Of a stretch of DNA of 20,728 nucleotides, positions 10,403 through 20,510 are shown one piece after another. Under the pieces are notes generated by a model. It worked only from the letters and a program-made list of their open reading frames with translations. It searched no databases and had not been told where the DNA came from. The position numbers and the translations under genes are program-made. Source of the stretch: Pelargonium cotyledonis (taxonomy: Eukaryota; Streptophyta; Magnoliopsida; Geraniales; Geraniaceae). How positions within the stretch are numbered: position 1 is the first letter of the stretch; each line of letters starts with the position of its first letter. Location of the stretch: the NCBI GenBank assembly GCA_036897625.1, contig JAYMTA010001290.1, positions 1 to 20,728 of the forward strand, in the 5' to 3' direction.

Positions 10403-10727
10403 ATGGATCCACCAGATAGTCAAGAAATGTCATACTTTGATCATATTCAAAAACGCCGTGATGAGAAAGGCTGTCTTTATGCATGGTTTGTTTTTTATTC
10501 TAAGATCAGATGATCACTATTCACAATATACATGCATGGCCCATTTTTCTTAGTGCTTTTTGTTACATACGTTGAATTTGAAAGCTGAATGATGAGAAAG
10601 AGTTGGAGTATGAAATGAACCTTTTGTTGTCTGTTGATAATGCAGTTTGTTCACCATGTTATGCTGTTTCTGCTGTGTCGAGACTTGCGAGTGCTGCTTG
10701 GAGTGCCTTTGCTGTTGCTGTACTTGA
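10403..10727 (+). CDS. Cysteine-rich transmembrane (CYSTM) microprotein
   Basis: Two exons, 10403-10485 and 10646-10727, encode a 54-residue protein. The N-terminal half is polar ([19 protein letters not shown]), followed by a hydrophobic, cysteine-packed C-terminal half: [15 protein letters not shown], then [15 protein letters not shown]. In total 15 cysteines fall in residues 24-53. This matches the CYSTM module (a proline-containing polar head followed by a Cys-rich tail), which in plants forms membrane-associated homo- and heterodimers linked to stress responses; the cysteines may be palmitoylated or bind metal. The GT-AG intron joins TG with T to restore a cysteine codon. The opposite reading frames here are shadows. 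The subgroup is uncertain; the family call rests on composition and architecture. Confidence 0.85.
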
Positions 10728-11573
10728 GAAGATGACAAACCCGAGTGGGAGATTCAGATTCCATATCCTTCATCAACCACCATTCCAATAATTGTATTTT
10801 CTAAGCCTGTAAAAGAGGGTGGCCACTTTATTCAATTGTTAATCATCAGTAAATAGAGTGTTTCAACTGTTCTATATATATATATGCTCAATGATCCTGC
10901 TTTTTTCCCTGTATCTGATCTTATCTGCAAAATGAAAATCAACAACAACAAAAACATGAATAAAGAGATACAGAGCTCACCTGAAGATTATTTGCATGGA
11001 GTGATTAAATGAGAAGAGAATCAGAGCATGCTTGCCTGACATACAGTAATATGAATGATGTTCTCTCGAAAACTCCGCCACAGCTTTCAAGTTTAAACCT
11101 GGGAGATACAATCCAGCAACGACAGTGAAACTCTACCAGTCACAAGGATAAACCCGACATAGCAAGTGTATATATAAATTACAGTTAAAGAGTATAAACA
11201 GCTCAGCTAGGCCATGCCAGCTCACTTATCTGCTAAAAGAAGTGCATATTCGCGAACTCATTCAACATGTTTTACCTGTCACAAAAGCAGCTCGTGCTGA
11301 CATTTATTTCAATGATGTTGAGAGCAAAGAAAATCAATATCATGCACATGTCCAGAATTTACCATCTGAAAGTGAAGATTTGTTTTAATGTTCTAAATCC
11401 AAATTGATTTCCATTTGTCAAAAGATGAGCAACATTGAATGTTTAGATTCACTGTATGGGGGATACATCATGGTACATGAAAAAATTGCAAAGTTTGGGC
11501 TAGGTGAACTTGTTACAATGTTATTATGTAGCAGTTATTAGCCTTCCAACTTTTACACCACAAATTTTAGGCT
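10728..11573. other. Convergent intergenic region between CYSTM and PGR-like genes
   Basis: This stretch lies between two genes transcribed towards each other and should hold both 3'UTRs. A (TA)n run lies near 10874-10884. A reverse-strand AATAAA (forward TTTATT, 11303-11308) is about 265 bases beyond the PGR-like stop and could be its poly(A) signal. I see no further coding sequence. Confidence 0.45.
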
Positions 11574-14500
11574 TCAAAATAGGTACATGCATACAGTTGA
11601 AGTCAGTATTGTGGTCAGCAATATCGATACAAGGTTCACTGCATTGTTGTCAAGAATGCTAAGACCTGAAATCCTCTTCACCGTTGGTCCAGGTTTTTCG
11701 ACAACCTACAAACAAACACGCAAGATTTCTACATTATGCTTTGAATATTACACAATTAACAAATCTAGAGGTACACAAATACTACAGTTAAAAACTATAC
11801 TCAATATTCCGCCTCATAATGAGATTCCACTTTTCTTTTTTGGTTGGTTAGTTATGCATGAATTAGCAACAATATCCCTAACATATGTTCGTCTTGAGTA
11901 TGTTACAGCAAGAGCACATGGGGTATAAGGGAGAAAGTTTAACTCTAACTAACTCACCCTTAATTCTAACAAAAGAGAAAAGATAAAGAAAATGGAAACT
12001 CATTCTATTCCTGTCAAATCATTCACCAGAGAATTTCAGTTACCTTATTACGAACAGTGCAAAATCCACTGAACTGTAGAGTTGCTCCCAACAAAGAATC
12101 TATCAGACTGCCAGATAGTCCAGCCAGTGCAGACAGAGGTATTACCATTAGTTGCTTAAGAAATAAATCATTCGTGCAACTTGTTGTTAAAAATCCAAGC
12201 AGAACATATGTGAGTCCGATAACACCTCCAGCAGCTGCAGCTGCTACAAGTCCTGCTATAGTTACACCGCCGTTTGTACCCCTCCGAACAGGCTGATAAC
12301 CACATGAAAATTAAATTAGATTCCTGATATCTATAATGCAGTTGACAAGTTCACTTCTATTGTCTGCACACTATCAAAATATCGAAGAAATACAAATATC
12401 AGATATCACCGATCATAGCACAACAATCATCCAAGATGTAAAAATGGACGAACGCCTCAAATCAAAAAACATATATTTCAAACAAAATAATGCTGGAAAA
12501 TAAGCAAATCATACAGTGAGCCCTATAATGTAGGGCAAATTAGGTCAAACTCTTAAGTAAAACCATTTCACAGAATTTGGCAAAACAATATGGTTAATCA
12601 AATCCATCTCTTCAATGAGACATGAGGGGAAAAAATCTTAAATTTTTTTACTTTGTGTCTAGTTTAGTGTTAGTATTTGTATGATTTTAAACAATGTTTT
12701 AGTTAAGTGGAAATTTCAAAAGAAATTAATGAAGTGTTTAGACATGGGTCCATTTGATGAGGAAGAAAAGATGGAAAAAATTAGCATGATGAATTACCAC
12801 AATAACTGCTTCCTAGCTCTACTGGACAAGTTGAGAAGCAGCAGGAGAGAATTATTTGGCAGTGCATTTCACATCGCAACAAGTATGAAAGGTGTTCATA
12901 TGCGTATGAAACAGGGTTGAGAAGATCATGCGTTTATAAAACTTCTATGGATACTATCAAAGGGAAAAGATATCAACCTTGAAGGTTGTGATCAATCGAG
13001 GTTGTGCATCACTAAGTACCCCAAGCTCTGAAGACCAAGTATCTCCATTGCAACATGAATACTGACCAATAATACCACCAATAAGAGATGTTAGGAGAGC
13101 TGACTCTTTTGAGTCCAAACACGTATCCTGCAATCCCGAGAATCTCCATATGCACAACACCAAAACTGTGGCAATGCCACTATTGGATAGAACTTGTATC
13201 CTGGAATATTAAAAAAGAAGTAGCAAGGAATACCCAATCAATAAGCCTGCACAAATTTACAATATTAGAATCTTACATTCTAACAGCAGCTATGGAGAAA
13301 ATAGTAGTGTTTTACAGATTATGACAGCAGAATAATAAATTTAGGGAGGGGGTCCTTCCGTAAACATCTCCCAATATCTTTTAATAAAATTGGTACTGGC
13401 CAGACCCGTTAAAGGGTTAGAAAGGTTGAAATAAATGGATCAAGGAAACACAAATTCCTAAAAGGATCATCTCAATATGTTCAGTGAATGAAGAACTTTT
13501 TTTTAGCTCCGTCTACTAGTCAAATCCATCAACTTACATTTTTGTTTTTTTATCACTTAGTCCATGTATTCTATCGATCATAAACTGGGAAAAGTTGTGG
13601 CATTGTGAAAGGTCACTGTAACTAAAGCTAGCCTTATTCTTATGAAGAGTATTAGGCTTATTTCGTTAGGCTAGTGGTTTTGGTGATTTACAGGTAGAGG
13701 TGATGGTGATAATCAAGTACTCCTTCTATCCCAAAATGAGAGTCTTGTTTCTCTAGAAAAAAATGTTCCAAAATGAGTGTCACCTGTACTTTTTAGGAGA
13801 TTAGTTGTACACGAATTATCAATAATATCTATGTAATAAGTTAGTCACACCTTCTTAAGTTTGTTACAACAAATGCAACTAATGGAACATAGGGAAATGT
13901 GCAACACTTATTCACTTCTCCTTCTAGAAGAGAATAGAGACCACTTATTTGAAACATATGGAGTAATTATGGAGAGATCAGATCAATTCGTGATGTCTTT
14001 TCAAGAATTTAAGGTGATCAGGAGTCAGGAAAATTGGGTAGTGAGAAAATGGCCCAGTCAAATAACTAATACAGCATGTGAATCCTGAAAGAATGTAATG
14101 AAATTTGTACCACACAAAGCTTGTTTATGTTGAATCTAGTACATATAAACATAAAGCCAACGATCAAATAAGACTAGAAACAGTGCACACCAACATGATC
14201 TCATCCCATCAAAATCAGGAAGTAGCCAAAAGCAAGCCTTCAATAATACTACTAAAAACACTTGGAAATTAAACTCTCTACGGTTGAAACATCAGATACT
14301 TAAAAGATGCGAGAATTGGTGAGTACCAATTTCTTTGGCCGCCCTCCTTGAAATCAGCGTCAACAAGGCGCTTCCTCTCCTGGCCAACCTTGGTGAGCTT
14401 AGAGGAAGTCATAAAGAAAACAAGCAGCATAGCTCCATACCTAAAATCAAATAATTGCTGCTTATTGCTCATGGAAGAAGAAGACAGAAATTGAAATCGA

Positions 14501-14712
14501 AACTGTAATTGAAGTTTCAAAAATAGGATTCCAAGTGGAAGCAGAGTAGAGTGATAAAATGAAGACCTGTAGCCGACGGCAATGTGGATGGCCATGACAA
14601 TGAAACCGGCAATAGCTCCGGAGAAGTTGAGAGATTTTTTCCTGTAAGCTCGGAAAGCGATAAACGAAGCAATTAGCGATGCGATTATTGGTCGGATCAA
14701 CATATTTTCCAT
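11574..14712 (-). CDS. PGR: DUF92/TMEM19-family integral membrane protein, PGR-like
   Basis: Five reverse-strand exons (14712-14567, 14440-14327, 13200-12978, 12292-12044, 11705-11574) encode 287 aa with every phase consistent. The first true ATG gives MENMLIRPIIASL; upstream in-frame sequence begins only with TTG. Conserved DUF92 stretches are CCNGDTWSSELG (136-147), RRGTNGGVT (164-172), GSLIDSLLGATLQ (222-234) and KPGPTVKRISGLSILDNNAVN (split here as 248-257 and 258-268), separated by several hydrophobic membrane spans. The family includes TMEM19 in animals and the plastid phytyl-phosphate kinase VTE6. This copy resembles the second plant paralogue, named PGR in Arabidopsis and linked, as I recall, to glucose-responsive leaf growth; its biochemistry is not settled. 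No obvious plastid transit peptide precedes the first span. Intron 2 carries a Stowaway MITE. Confidence 0.94.
13201..14326 (-). other. Intron 2 of the PGR-like gene
   Basis: This 1,126-base intron splits a tryptophan codon (TG|G) between the conserved strings GGQRNW and IQVLSNSG. Apart from the MITE it is AT-rich and contains no supportable gene; the forward frame at 13861-14088 lies mainly in and next to the MITE and is not a gene. Confidence 0.8.
13718..13965. mobile_element. Stowaway-type MITE inside intron 2 of the PGR-like gene
   Basis: The element begins TACTCCTTCTATCCC and ends ATATGGAGTA, which reads TACTCCATAT on the other strand. TA dinucleotides at both ends fit Tc1/Mariner target duplication. 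The 248-bp body shows inverted similarity for roughly 40 bases (AAAATGAGAGTC opposite AAATAAGTGGTC on the reverse strand). CCAAAATGAGTGTCA recurs inside at 13768-13782. It is related to the element at the right edge of the window. Confidence 0.75.
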
Positions 14713-15224
14713 TGTTGACAGCGACGATGGAGAAGAAGGGGAGGTCTGGTGTTTTGTATCAGGCAGTGTCAAGAGTCGGAGACGAGGTTAGGTGACAATG
14801 TGGAATTGTCTGGTCCTTCACTTTATTTCTTTTCTTTATTTACTTCTCATCTCACTGGTTCATAAATTAGTAGGGACAAGTAACATGGAGATTGGTCCTT
14901 ATCGTTTGGTTGTGAGGATTTTTTTTTTTTTTTTTCAAGTGCACAGCTTTCGAATTTATTTTGTGGGACAGTAGATACAAATTTCAATCTTTTCATCAAA
15001 CAATTTCTTTAGCCATAATCGTATGAGCTCAAAAACAAAAATTTCCTTTCATCTACTGGCCGGCCTCTAAGCCTAGCTACCACTACAAGTGGAATTATCG
15101 ATGGTCACGTTACATGAGAGGAACTGAAGTTAGGCAAAAGGTTGGTCACGAGGGAATCGAATATGGAATATGGGAACATGAAAAATAAATCGACCCGGAA
15201 AATACAAAGCACACATAAAATATG
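14713..15224. other. Intergenic region between the TDRD3-like and PGR-like genes
   Basis: Both neighbours read leftwards, so this short gap must hold the TDRD3-like 3'UTR and the PGR-like promoter. A reverse-strand AATAAA (forward TTTATT, 14955-14960) lies 265 bases after the TDRD3-like stop. A 17-base T run occupies 14919-14935. No TATA box is evident for the PGR-like gene. Confidence 0.45.
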
Positions 15225-18200
15225 CTAATGATATGATCTTCCTCTTCCCCTCCCTCTTCCTCGCCCCCATCCCCTTCCCCTCCCCCTACCTTGCCCTCTA
15301 TAGCCTGTGCCGCCACCATCACCCACATCGTCGCCTCTTTCATAACTGAACATACTCATTCTTATATTCTCTGCTTCTCCCCCGGGTTGACTTCTCTGTA
15401 CCTGAAAAAGAGGCATAATCAGAAAGAGTGAGGAAATGACGGATGACAATGATAATGGCTTGAGATGCAAGGATTCTCACGTGAGAATGAGAATCTTCTA
15501 AATCAAATTGGTTTTGTAGCCTCCATGCAAGATCCTCGTCTTGCCTGGTGTCTGGAAGCTCATTTATAACAAGCGGTTGACCCCCCGCTTTTCTCTTTTC
15601 ATATTCATCCAGAGTAAAAACTTGTTGCTCTTCTTGCCTCCCCTTCCCCCTTGGTCTTCGACCTCTAGAATATCGGTCATTGTTTGATTGATTCATTTTC
15701 TGGAGGAGTTTTTGTGCAGCTGCTTGATTTTGTACAGGGGCTGCTTCAGCTACTGCAAGAGGTAAAATAAGTATCTAAATCAGCATAACAATATTGTTAA
15801 AGTGCGTGATAAAGTCTCGCATTAGATAAATATAAAAACAGATGTTCTATATGAGCTACATAAGATTAACACATAATAAATGAATTTGCACCTTCTTTTG
15901 GTCGTTCAGAGCTACTTGGCTTTTCTTCAGTCATTTGCGCTTGAGGAGCTTTATTCGAACTATGGTCTGCTCTAGAATCAGATTTCCACTGTTTTCCAGT
16001 CGGCCTAATTTCATTATTAGGCACAGCTTCCTTAGAACCAAGGCCATCATTGCTTTTGGAGGCTGGTTCCAAATTATCTGCAACCACCCTTTTATAAGTG
16101 AGTTACACAGATAGAGGAGAAAAACTCAGGAAAATATATTTGCACATAAAAATCATATAGGACTATTCTCCTTCTAATTTTATACAATACACTAGGCAAT
16201 CTGTTATATTCACTATTCTACAAGTAAAGTCTGTTCTATATATGCAGCCAATTATTACAACCTACTGATCAAGCAATCAAAAGGAATAGCGAGGAGGTGA
16301 GGCATCATATAAACTAAGACCAAGCAGTCAAAAATATGAAGCCATTCTGTATTCAACAAAACTTTTCGTGCCACCAGAATAAATCCCTAGAATCTATTCA
16401 AAAAAATTGTCCTAAAATTCAGAAATCTAAATGAGCAATGTCATTCATCATGCCTCATATAGACTGTTTCTAGAAGTACGCTATTTTCCACCCATGTAAC
16501 TAGTACAACCAAAAGACATTACTATCCAGGAAGTGACTGAGCACATACATAAAGGTAGAATCATAAAAACGTGATCAATGTAAGCAGTAAGCACCTACAC
16601 AGATCTAAGCACACTGCACAGACCGAGCAGTAGAAAATTTTCATTTTGCCTTAATAAATCCTTGTCACATAGAGAGACGTGTCTAGAATCATTAAGTCAT
16701 CCCCGAGGGGGCCTATTTTAACATTGACATCAAATAATAACCTCAAAACTGAGAAGCTATTAAACTTTTCAAATGCTAATAACTATATTGCCATGCCAAA
16801 AAAAAAAAAAAAAGAAGAAGTGTATATTGTGTGCCTTAAATTTATTGATACTAGATTTAATGAAGCATCAAAATACAAAAAGGATGGTAGAAAAACATGT
16901 ACAATATAACGACAATTTCCATGTAACTAAGTACCATAATAGAACCAAAAAGCAAACTGAGTTAGAGAAAGTGTTGGAGCACTGACGAGAATTTCTGCCT
17001 TGTGGGGCAGGCCGACGAGAGGGTGGCCCAATTTGCAGTTTCTCAAATTGGGGAGGACCGCCATTATCACCATCCCGTGGTATTCTTAAAGAGCGAGCAA
17101 AACCTGAATACTTTTGGTTCATCTGCCATTCTTCATAAAGTGATTGAACAACACCTCCTAATATAGTTATCACTTTAGAATTCAAACAAACAATGCCACT
17201 ATGTATAGCAGCTTCGTTTTCAAGACGAACCTGCCACAACAAAGAAACAAAAAGGGAAAGTGAAAGATTATAATAAGGCAGAAGAAGTATTCAGATATGC
17301 ACAAGAAACTTGTTCGGTATACTTGATGAATTTAACAATAACTAATAAAACACGGTAACCAAAATTAAGCAAGAGTTTTGTTGCCACACACATATCAGCT
17401 CATTGAGTATCACTAGACATAAGTAAGGCAGTATTGGAAAACTTGTTCTGTACGTTAAGTGAAATTGAATATTGATGATGAGCAATAACAGAAAGGCTAA
17501 CTTGCAGAAGAAAATTAAAATCCTAAGCAAGAAACTAGAGTTTAATTTCTTTACATGGCTTTATTGGTACGCAAAGAATTATAATGGTCTCTTATAAAAT
17601 AGATTCAAATTAGTTGACAAGTTCAGCATATAACTAGGTCTTGCTCATGAGCTTCTCTGTAAACATAACACCTCACCGCAGATGATAGATTTCAGAACTG
17701 TACTGTACTACAGTGAACATATTTGACAACTTCAAACCAATTTACAACTAAACTAGGCAATCTGCAATAAAAATATAACACAAAAATCAAATTCAAGCCC
17801 TGATTGGAGAGGCAAGCACACACTCAAACCCATTATTCCCCCAAGGCTACAAAAAATTACATGAAACTATTAGTAGAATTCATCATCCAGTTTTTTTCAA
17901 AACCTTAACATACTAACACGTCCTCCAATCCCTTGACAACAATTTCCATCTAAATGATGATGAAATCTAAGTTTTAGCCTCAACACTAGAACTTTGAAAA
18001 TCTTCAAAAGGCCTAGACAGCTAGTTTCCTGTGTCTGCAATATTGACTAACCACTTTATCATCCAACTTAGAGGCTCATACCACATTAAATTGGTCTTTA
18101 GGGAGTGCGCAATCTGTCTGCAATTTCTTTGGACTCAACTAGATTCACTCTACATTCAGTTAAATTCTTCTCATTCCTTGATAGTTTAATATAAAGTTAT

Positions 18201-18964
18201 GTTATATTCCTCTAGGTTTAAGTGACAAACTGGCATCATCCTAATCCTTCTGTTCCTCCTCTTATGGAAACATAAGAAATATTTTATTGGCCATTGACAT
18301 GAAAGCAAACCAAATGTATAAAACTAACAGGTTCTCTGTTAGGGTGAATGAATTTTGAGCAAACAAATGAAGTAGCAAGCTAAACAAAATTGAAATACCT
18401 TAGTACCCGTAAACACATTATCAGGTATAGACGGTATATGAGAGAACTCCACAGCAGTTATCTCGCTGTGCCCATCAGTGAGACCTAATCGCAAAAGACG
18501 CCGGCTGCTCGAACTCCCCGATAACCGCTCTATGCTGTTTCTAGATATGTCTCTCACTGAAGATATCTGACAAATCAAATTTGATACGTGCAAAATATGA
18601 ATTATTGTTTCTTTGGCGATGGGAAAGAGGTAAATTCAAATTCCCTGCTTTTTCTCAGCAGCCAAACAGACAGACCTAAGAAAATTCGGGAATAGAGGGC
18701 GAATGAGATTACCTGAAGAACTTTGGGGCCGAGAAGAGAAGTGGACTTGAGGAAGAGAGTTGGGTCCGGCAAGGATTTGGCTCCGATGGATCTGAGGTCC
18801 ATGTTGACGAGCTCTTGTTCGACGGAATCCGCCGTGAAGGTGCCGTCATCGGCCATGGCGGATTGGATGGCGATCACGGCTTTGATTTGTTCGAGGTCCG
18901 AAAAGGACCATCCTCTGGTTCTTAGGGTTTCTATCATTGCCTCTGTATCAGCAAAACCCTCCAT
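15225..18964 (-). CDS. TDRD3-like protein: DUF1767/OB-fold with C-terminal RG tail
   Basis: Six exons (18964-18713, 18566-18399, 17230-16987, 16077-15892, 15752-15481, 15401-15225) encode 432 aa with continuous phase. Residues 1 to about 165 match the RMI1/TDRD3 N-terminal DUF1767 plus OB-fold region: RTRGWSFSDLEQIKAVI, NMDLRSIGAKSLPD, LRLGLTDGHSEITAVEF, IPDNVFTGTKVRLEN and GIVCLNSKVITILGG. A low-complexity polar linker (about 190-283) follows. Next is VFTLDEYEKRKAGG (328-341) and a UIM-like DEDLAWRLQNQFDLED (355-370). The tail 409-429 is nearly pure RG/RGRG. In animals TDRD3 binds TOP3B through the OB-fold and acts on RNA and R-loops; a similar adaptor role is inferred here. I see no Tudor domain despite the family label. 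The exon 3 donor (C|GTCAGT) is the least certain junction. Confidence 0.88.
15241..15300 (-). repeat. Purine-rich low-complexity tract encoding RG repeats
   Basis: The forward strand is a pyrimidine run (CCTCTTCCCC...CCCCATCCCC) that codes on the reverse strand for repeated Arg-Gly pairs. It is likely to vary in length between alleles and to form unusual single-strand structures. Confidence 0.6.
16078..16986 (-). other. Intron 3 of the TDRD3-like gene
   Basis: About 0.9 kb of AT-rich DNA with a 17-base A run at 16798-16814 followed by short GAA repeats. Small forward frames here are chance. No repeat ends were recognised. Confidence 0.75.
17231..18398 (-). other. Intron 2 of the TDRD3-like gene
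   Basis: An intron of 1,168 bases between TNVFTGTK-type coding (GTACTAAG|GTATTTC) and the VRLENEAA exon (TGTGGCAG|GTTCG). It is AT-rich and I see no gene, RNA or transposon in it. Confidence 0.8.
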
Positions 18965-19640
18965 TTTTAGCGGTTGTGTTTGTGCGGTTGAAGGCTTGAA
19001 GTGTTTGAAACCTAACAATATATGCCTGTTTAGTGTTTAGAGTGACTTTTAGTTCCGGGGAGCTTTGCAATGTTTCGGCCGAAAAAGAAAACGTTCCCAG
19101 AAAGGATCAGTTTGGATATACAAATACATAATATTTACTTGTGCTATCTAAAAAATCATAAGTCATATGTGACGATGGAGTGACAAATAAAACTTTGATT
19201 TATCGGTATAAAATTGGAAGTAGTAAGCTACTCCAGCCGCAAAAAGGGGTCTTCTAATAAGCCAGCTACATTTCCAAAGGCAGAAATTCCCACCGAATAC
19301 AAAGTTTTCAAGATTCATGCGAAACTCTCTGCAGATTTGTAATCTTTGGGAGTCCCGTGATACTCTATGCCGATTACGAAACATTAGAAAGTCCTAAAGA
19401 GCTTACTCCCACATTAAAGCTATTTGAGATTATTTGAGCTTAGTCCTAAAGTCCTAAAGAGCTTACTCCCCTTATTAAACGAGATTATATTCGCTTTCTT
19501 CTTCTGAAGAAAATTAAATGTATATACTATGTAATTTAGTTCATTACCCCCACATTAAAGCTATTTGAGATACTGTATTAAATAGAACATTTATAAAATG
19601 GTGGGCAGAGAGTGCTTGGTCCCTCCCTCTCTCTCTAGTA
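18965..19640. other. Bidirectional intergenic region between the TDRD3-like and EGF-like genes
   Basis: These divergent genes share this spacer. Near the TDRD3-like start lies a reverse-strand TATATT (about 19017-19023). From 19388 to 19571 is a mosaic of short direct repeats. The rest has no recognisable gene; a reverse frame at 19163-19384 lacks family features. Confidence 0.5.
19388..19571 (+). repeat. Interleaved short direct repeats
   Basis: A 23-base unit beginning AAAGTCCTAAAGAGC occurs at 19388-19410 and 19448-19470. A second unit, CCCACATTAAAGCTATTTGA plus GAT, occurs at 19408-19430 and 19549-19571. The two units overlap by three bases in the first copy. This looks like local duplication through template switching or slippage. 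Confidence 0.8.
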
Positions 19641-19641
19641 A

Positions 19642-19647
19642 TATATA
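19642..19647 (+). promoter_or_regulatory. TATA box of the EGF-like gene
   Basis: TATATA follows a CT-rich tract (CCCTCCCTCTCTCTCT) and precedes the start codon by about 230 bases. Y-patch pyrimidine tracts beside a TATA box are common in plant core promoters. A transcript start near 19675 would leave a leader of about 200 bases. Confidence 0.45.
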
Positions 19648-19873
19648 CCTTCATAGCATAGATTTGTTAAAACACCAATGAAATGCAAACAACACCCAAA
19701 GAATTGCATGCGTCACATACAATTCATTTTAAAGAATATAGGAGTTGGGCACATCACACCATCCCTTGGACCTCTCTAAACTCTCCATATCTAACCATAT
19801 ATCTCTCCAAATCTTGTCTCTCACTAAACCCAACAATTTAAAAAACAAAACAAAACATTTGTGTAGCTCCAAA

Positions 19874-20471
19874 ATGAATCTTTCTGCGAATTATGTCAAC
19901 TTTCTTCTTCTCTTTCCTCTGATCATAGCTCCAGTTAACGCACAATTTGTAGGTTCACTGTGCGATATGGTAAATTGTGGCCAAGGAACTTGCATGGCTG
20001 CAGTTACTGCACTCGGCTTCGAATGCGAGTGCAAGCCTGGCTGGAACAAGCCTGTTGTTGGTTTCTTGACCTTCCCAACCTGCACTGTCCCTAACTGTGC
20101 GTCGATTTCACCAACCTATTTCGTGTTTCGATTCAAATTATATACCATTAACTTGAATTTCTGGGTTTGAATTAACAGGTTCAATCAATTATCGATGCGG
20201 GACGAGTTCTCTAACATCTCCTCCTCCGCCTCCTCCAGCATTTAACTTATTCGATCGTACTCTTCAATCTCCATAGCTAGTTTTCGATTATGCAATTACT
20301 GTTTTCGTTAGGTGTAGTTTGAGAAAAGTTTATTTTTTGTTGGTGCAGCCTGCAGCTATACTTGGTGTGGAAATGGAGCTTGCTCGAGAAATGGATCCGC
20401 TACTGCCTGCAACTGCTACGCCGGATCTTCTAATTTGTTGAACTCGAAGAGCATGTCGTGTTTGAACGAAT
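19874..20471 (+). CDS. Secreted EGF-like cysteine-rich protein, partial at the right edge
   Basis: Three exons (19874-20096, 20179-20256, 20349-20471) give the first 141 codons plus one base of a secreted protein; the rest lies beyond the window. A signal peptide covers residues 1-23 (hydrophobic core NFLLLFPLIIAP, cleavage after VNA). Next comes CDMVNCGQGTC...FECECKPGW (30-57), an EGF-like module, then PNCSINYRCG, a run of six prolines (89-94), FDPCSYTWCGNGACSRNG...CNCYAGSSNLLN (99-132) as a second module, and CLNEC at the end. This matches a plant family annotated as notch-like or EGF-like extracellular proteins of unknown function. The ATG was chosen because it directly precedes the signal peptide. 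Exon ends of type T|GT repeat the same phase. Confidence 0.82.
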
Positions 20472-20510
20472 GTATGTGATAATTAATATTTGTGAGAAAT
20501 GTACGTGAAA

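Noticed and set aside
13861..14088. Forward 75-residue frame
   Set aside because: It lies mostly within the Stowaway MITE and intron of the PGR-like gene and resembles nothing known.
16679..16985. Forward frames around the poly(A) run
   Set aside because: They are created by an A-rich intron and a homopolymer; splice phases show this is intron 3 of the reverse-strand TDRD3-like gene.
18723..19040. Forward 105-residue frame opposite TDRD3-like exon 1
   Set aside because: It mirrors a conserved DUF1767 coding exon and lacks its own start context or homology.
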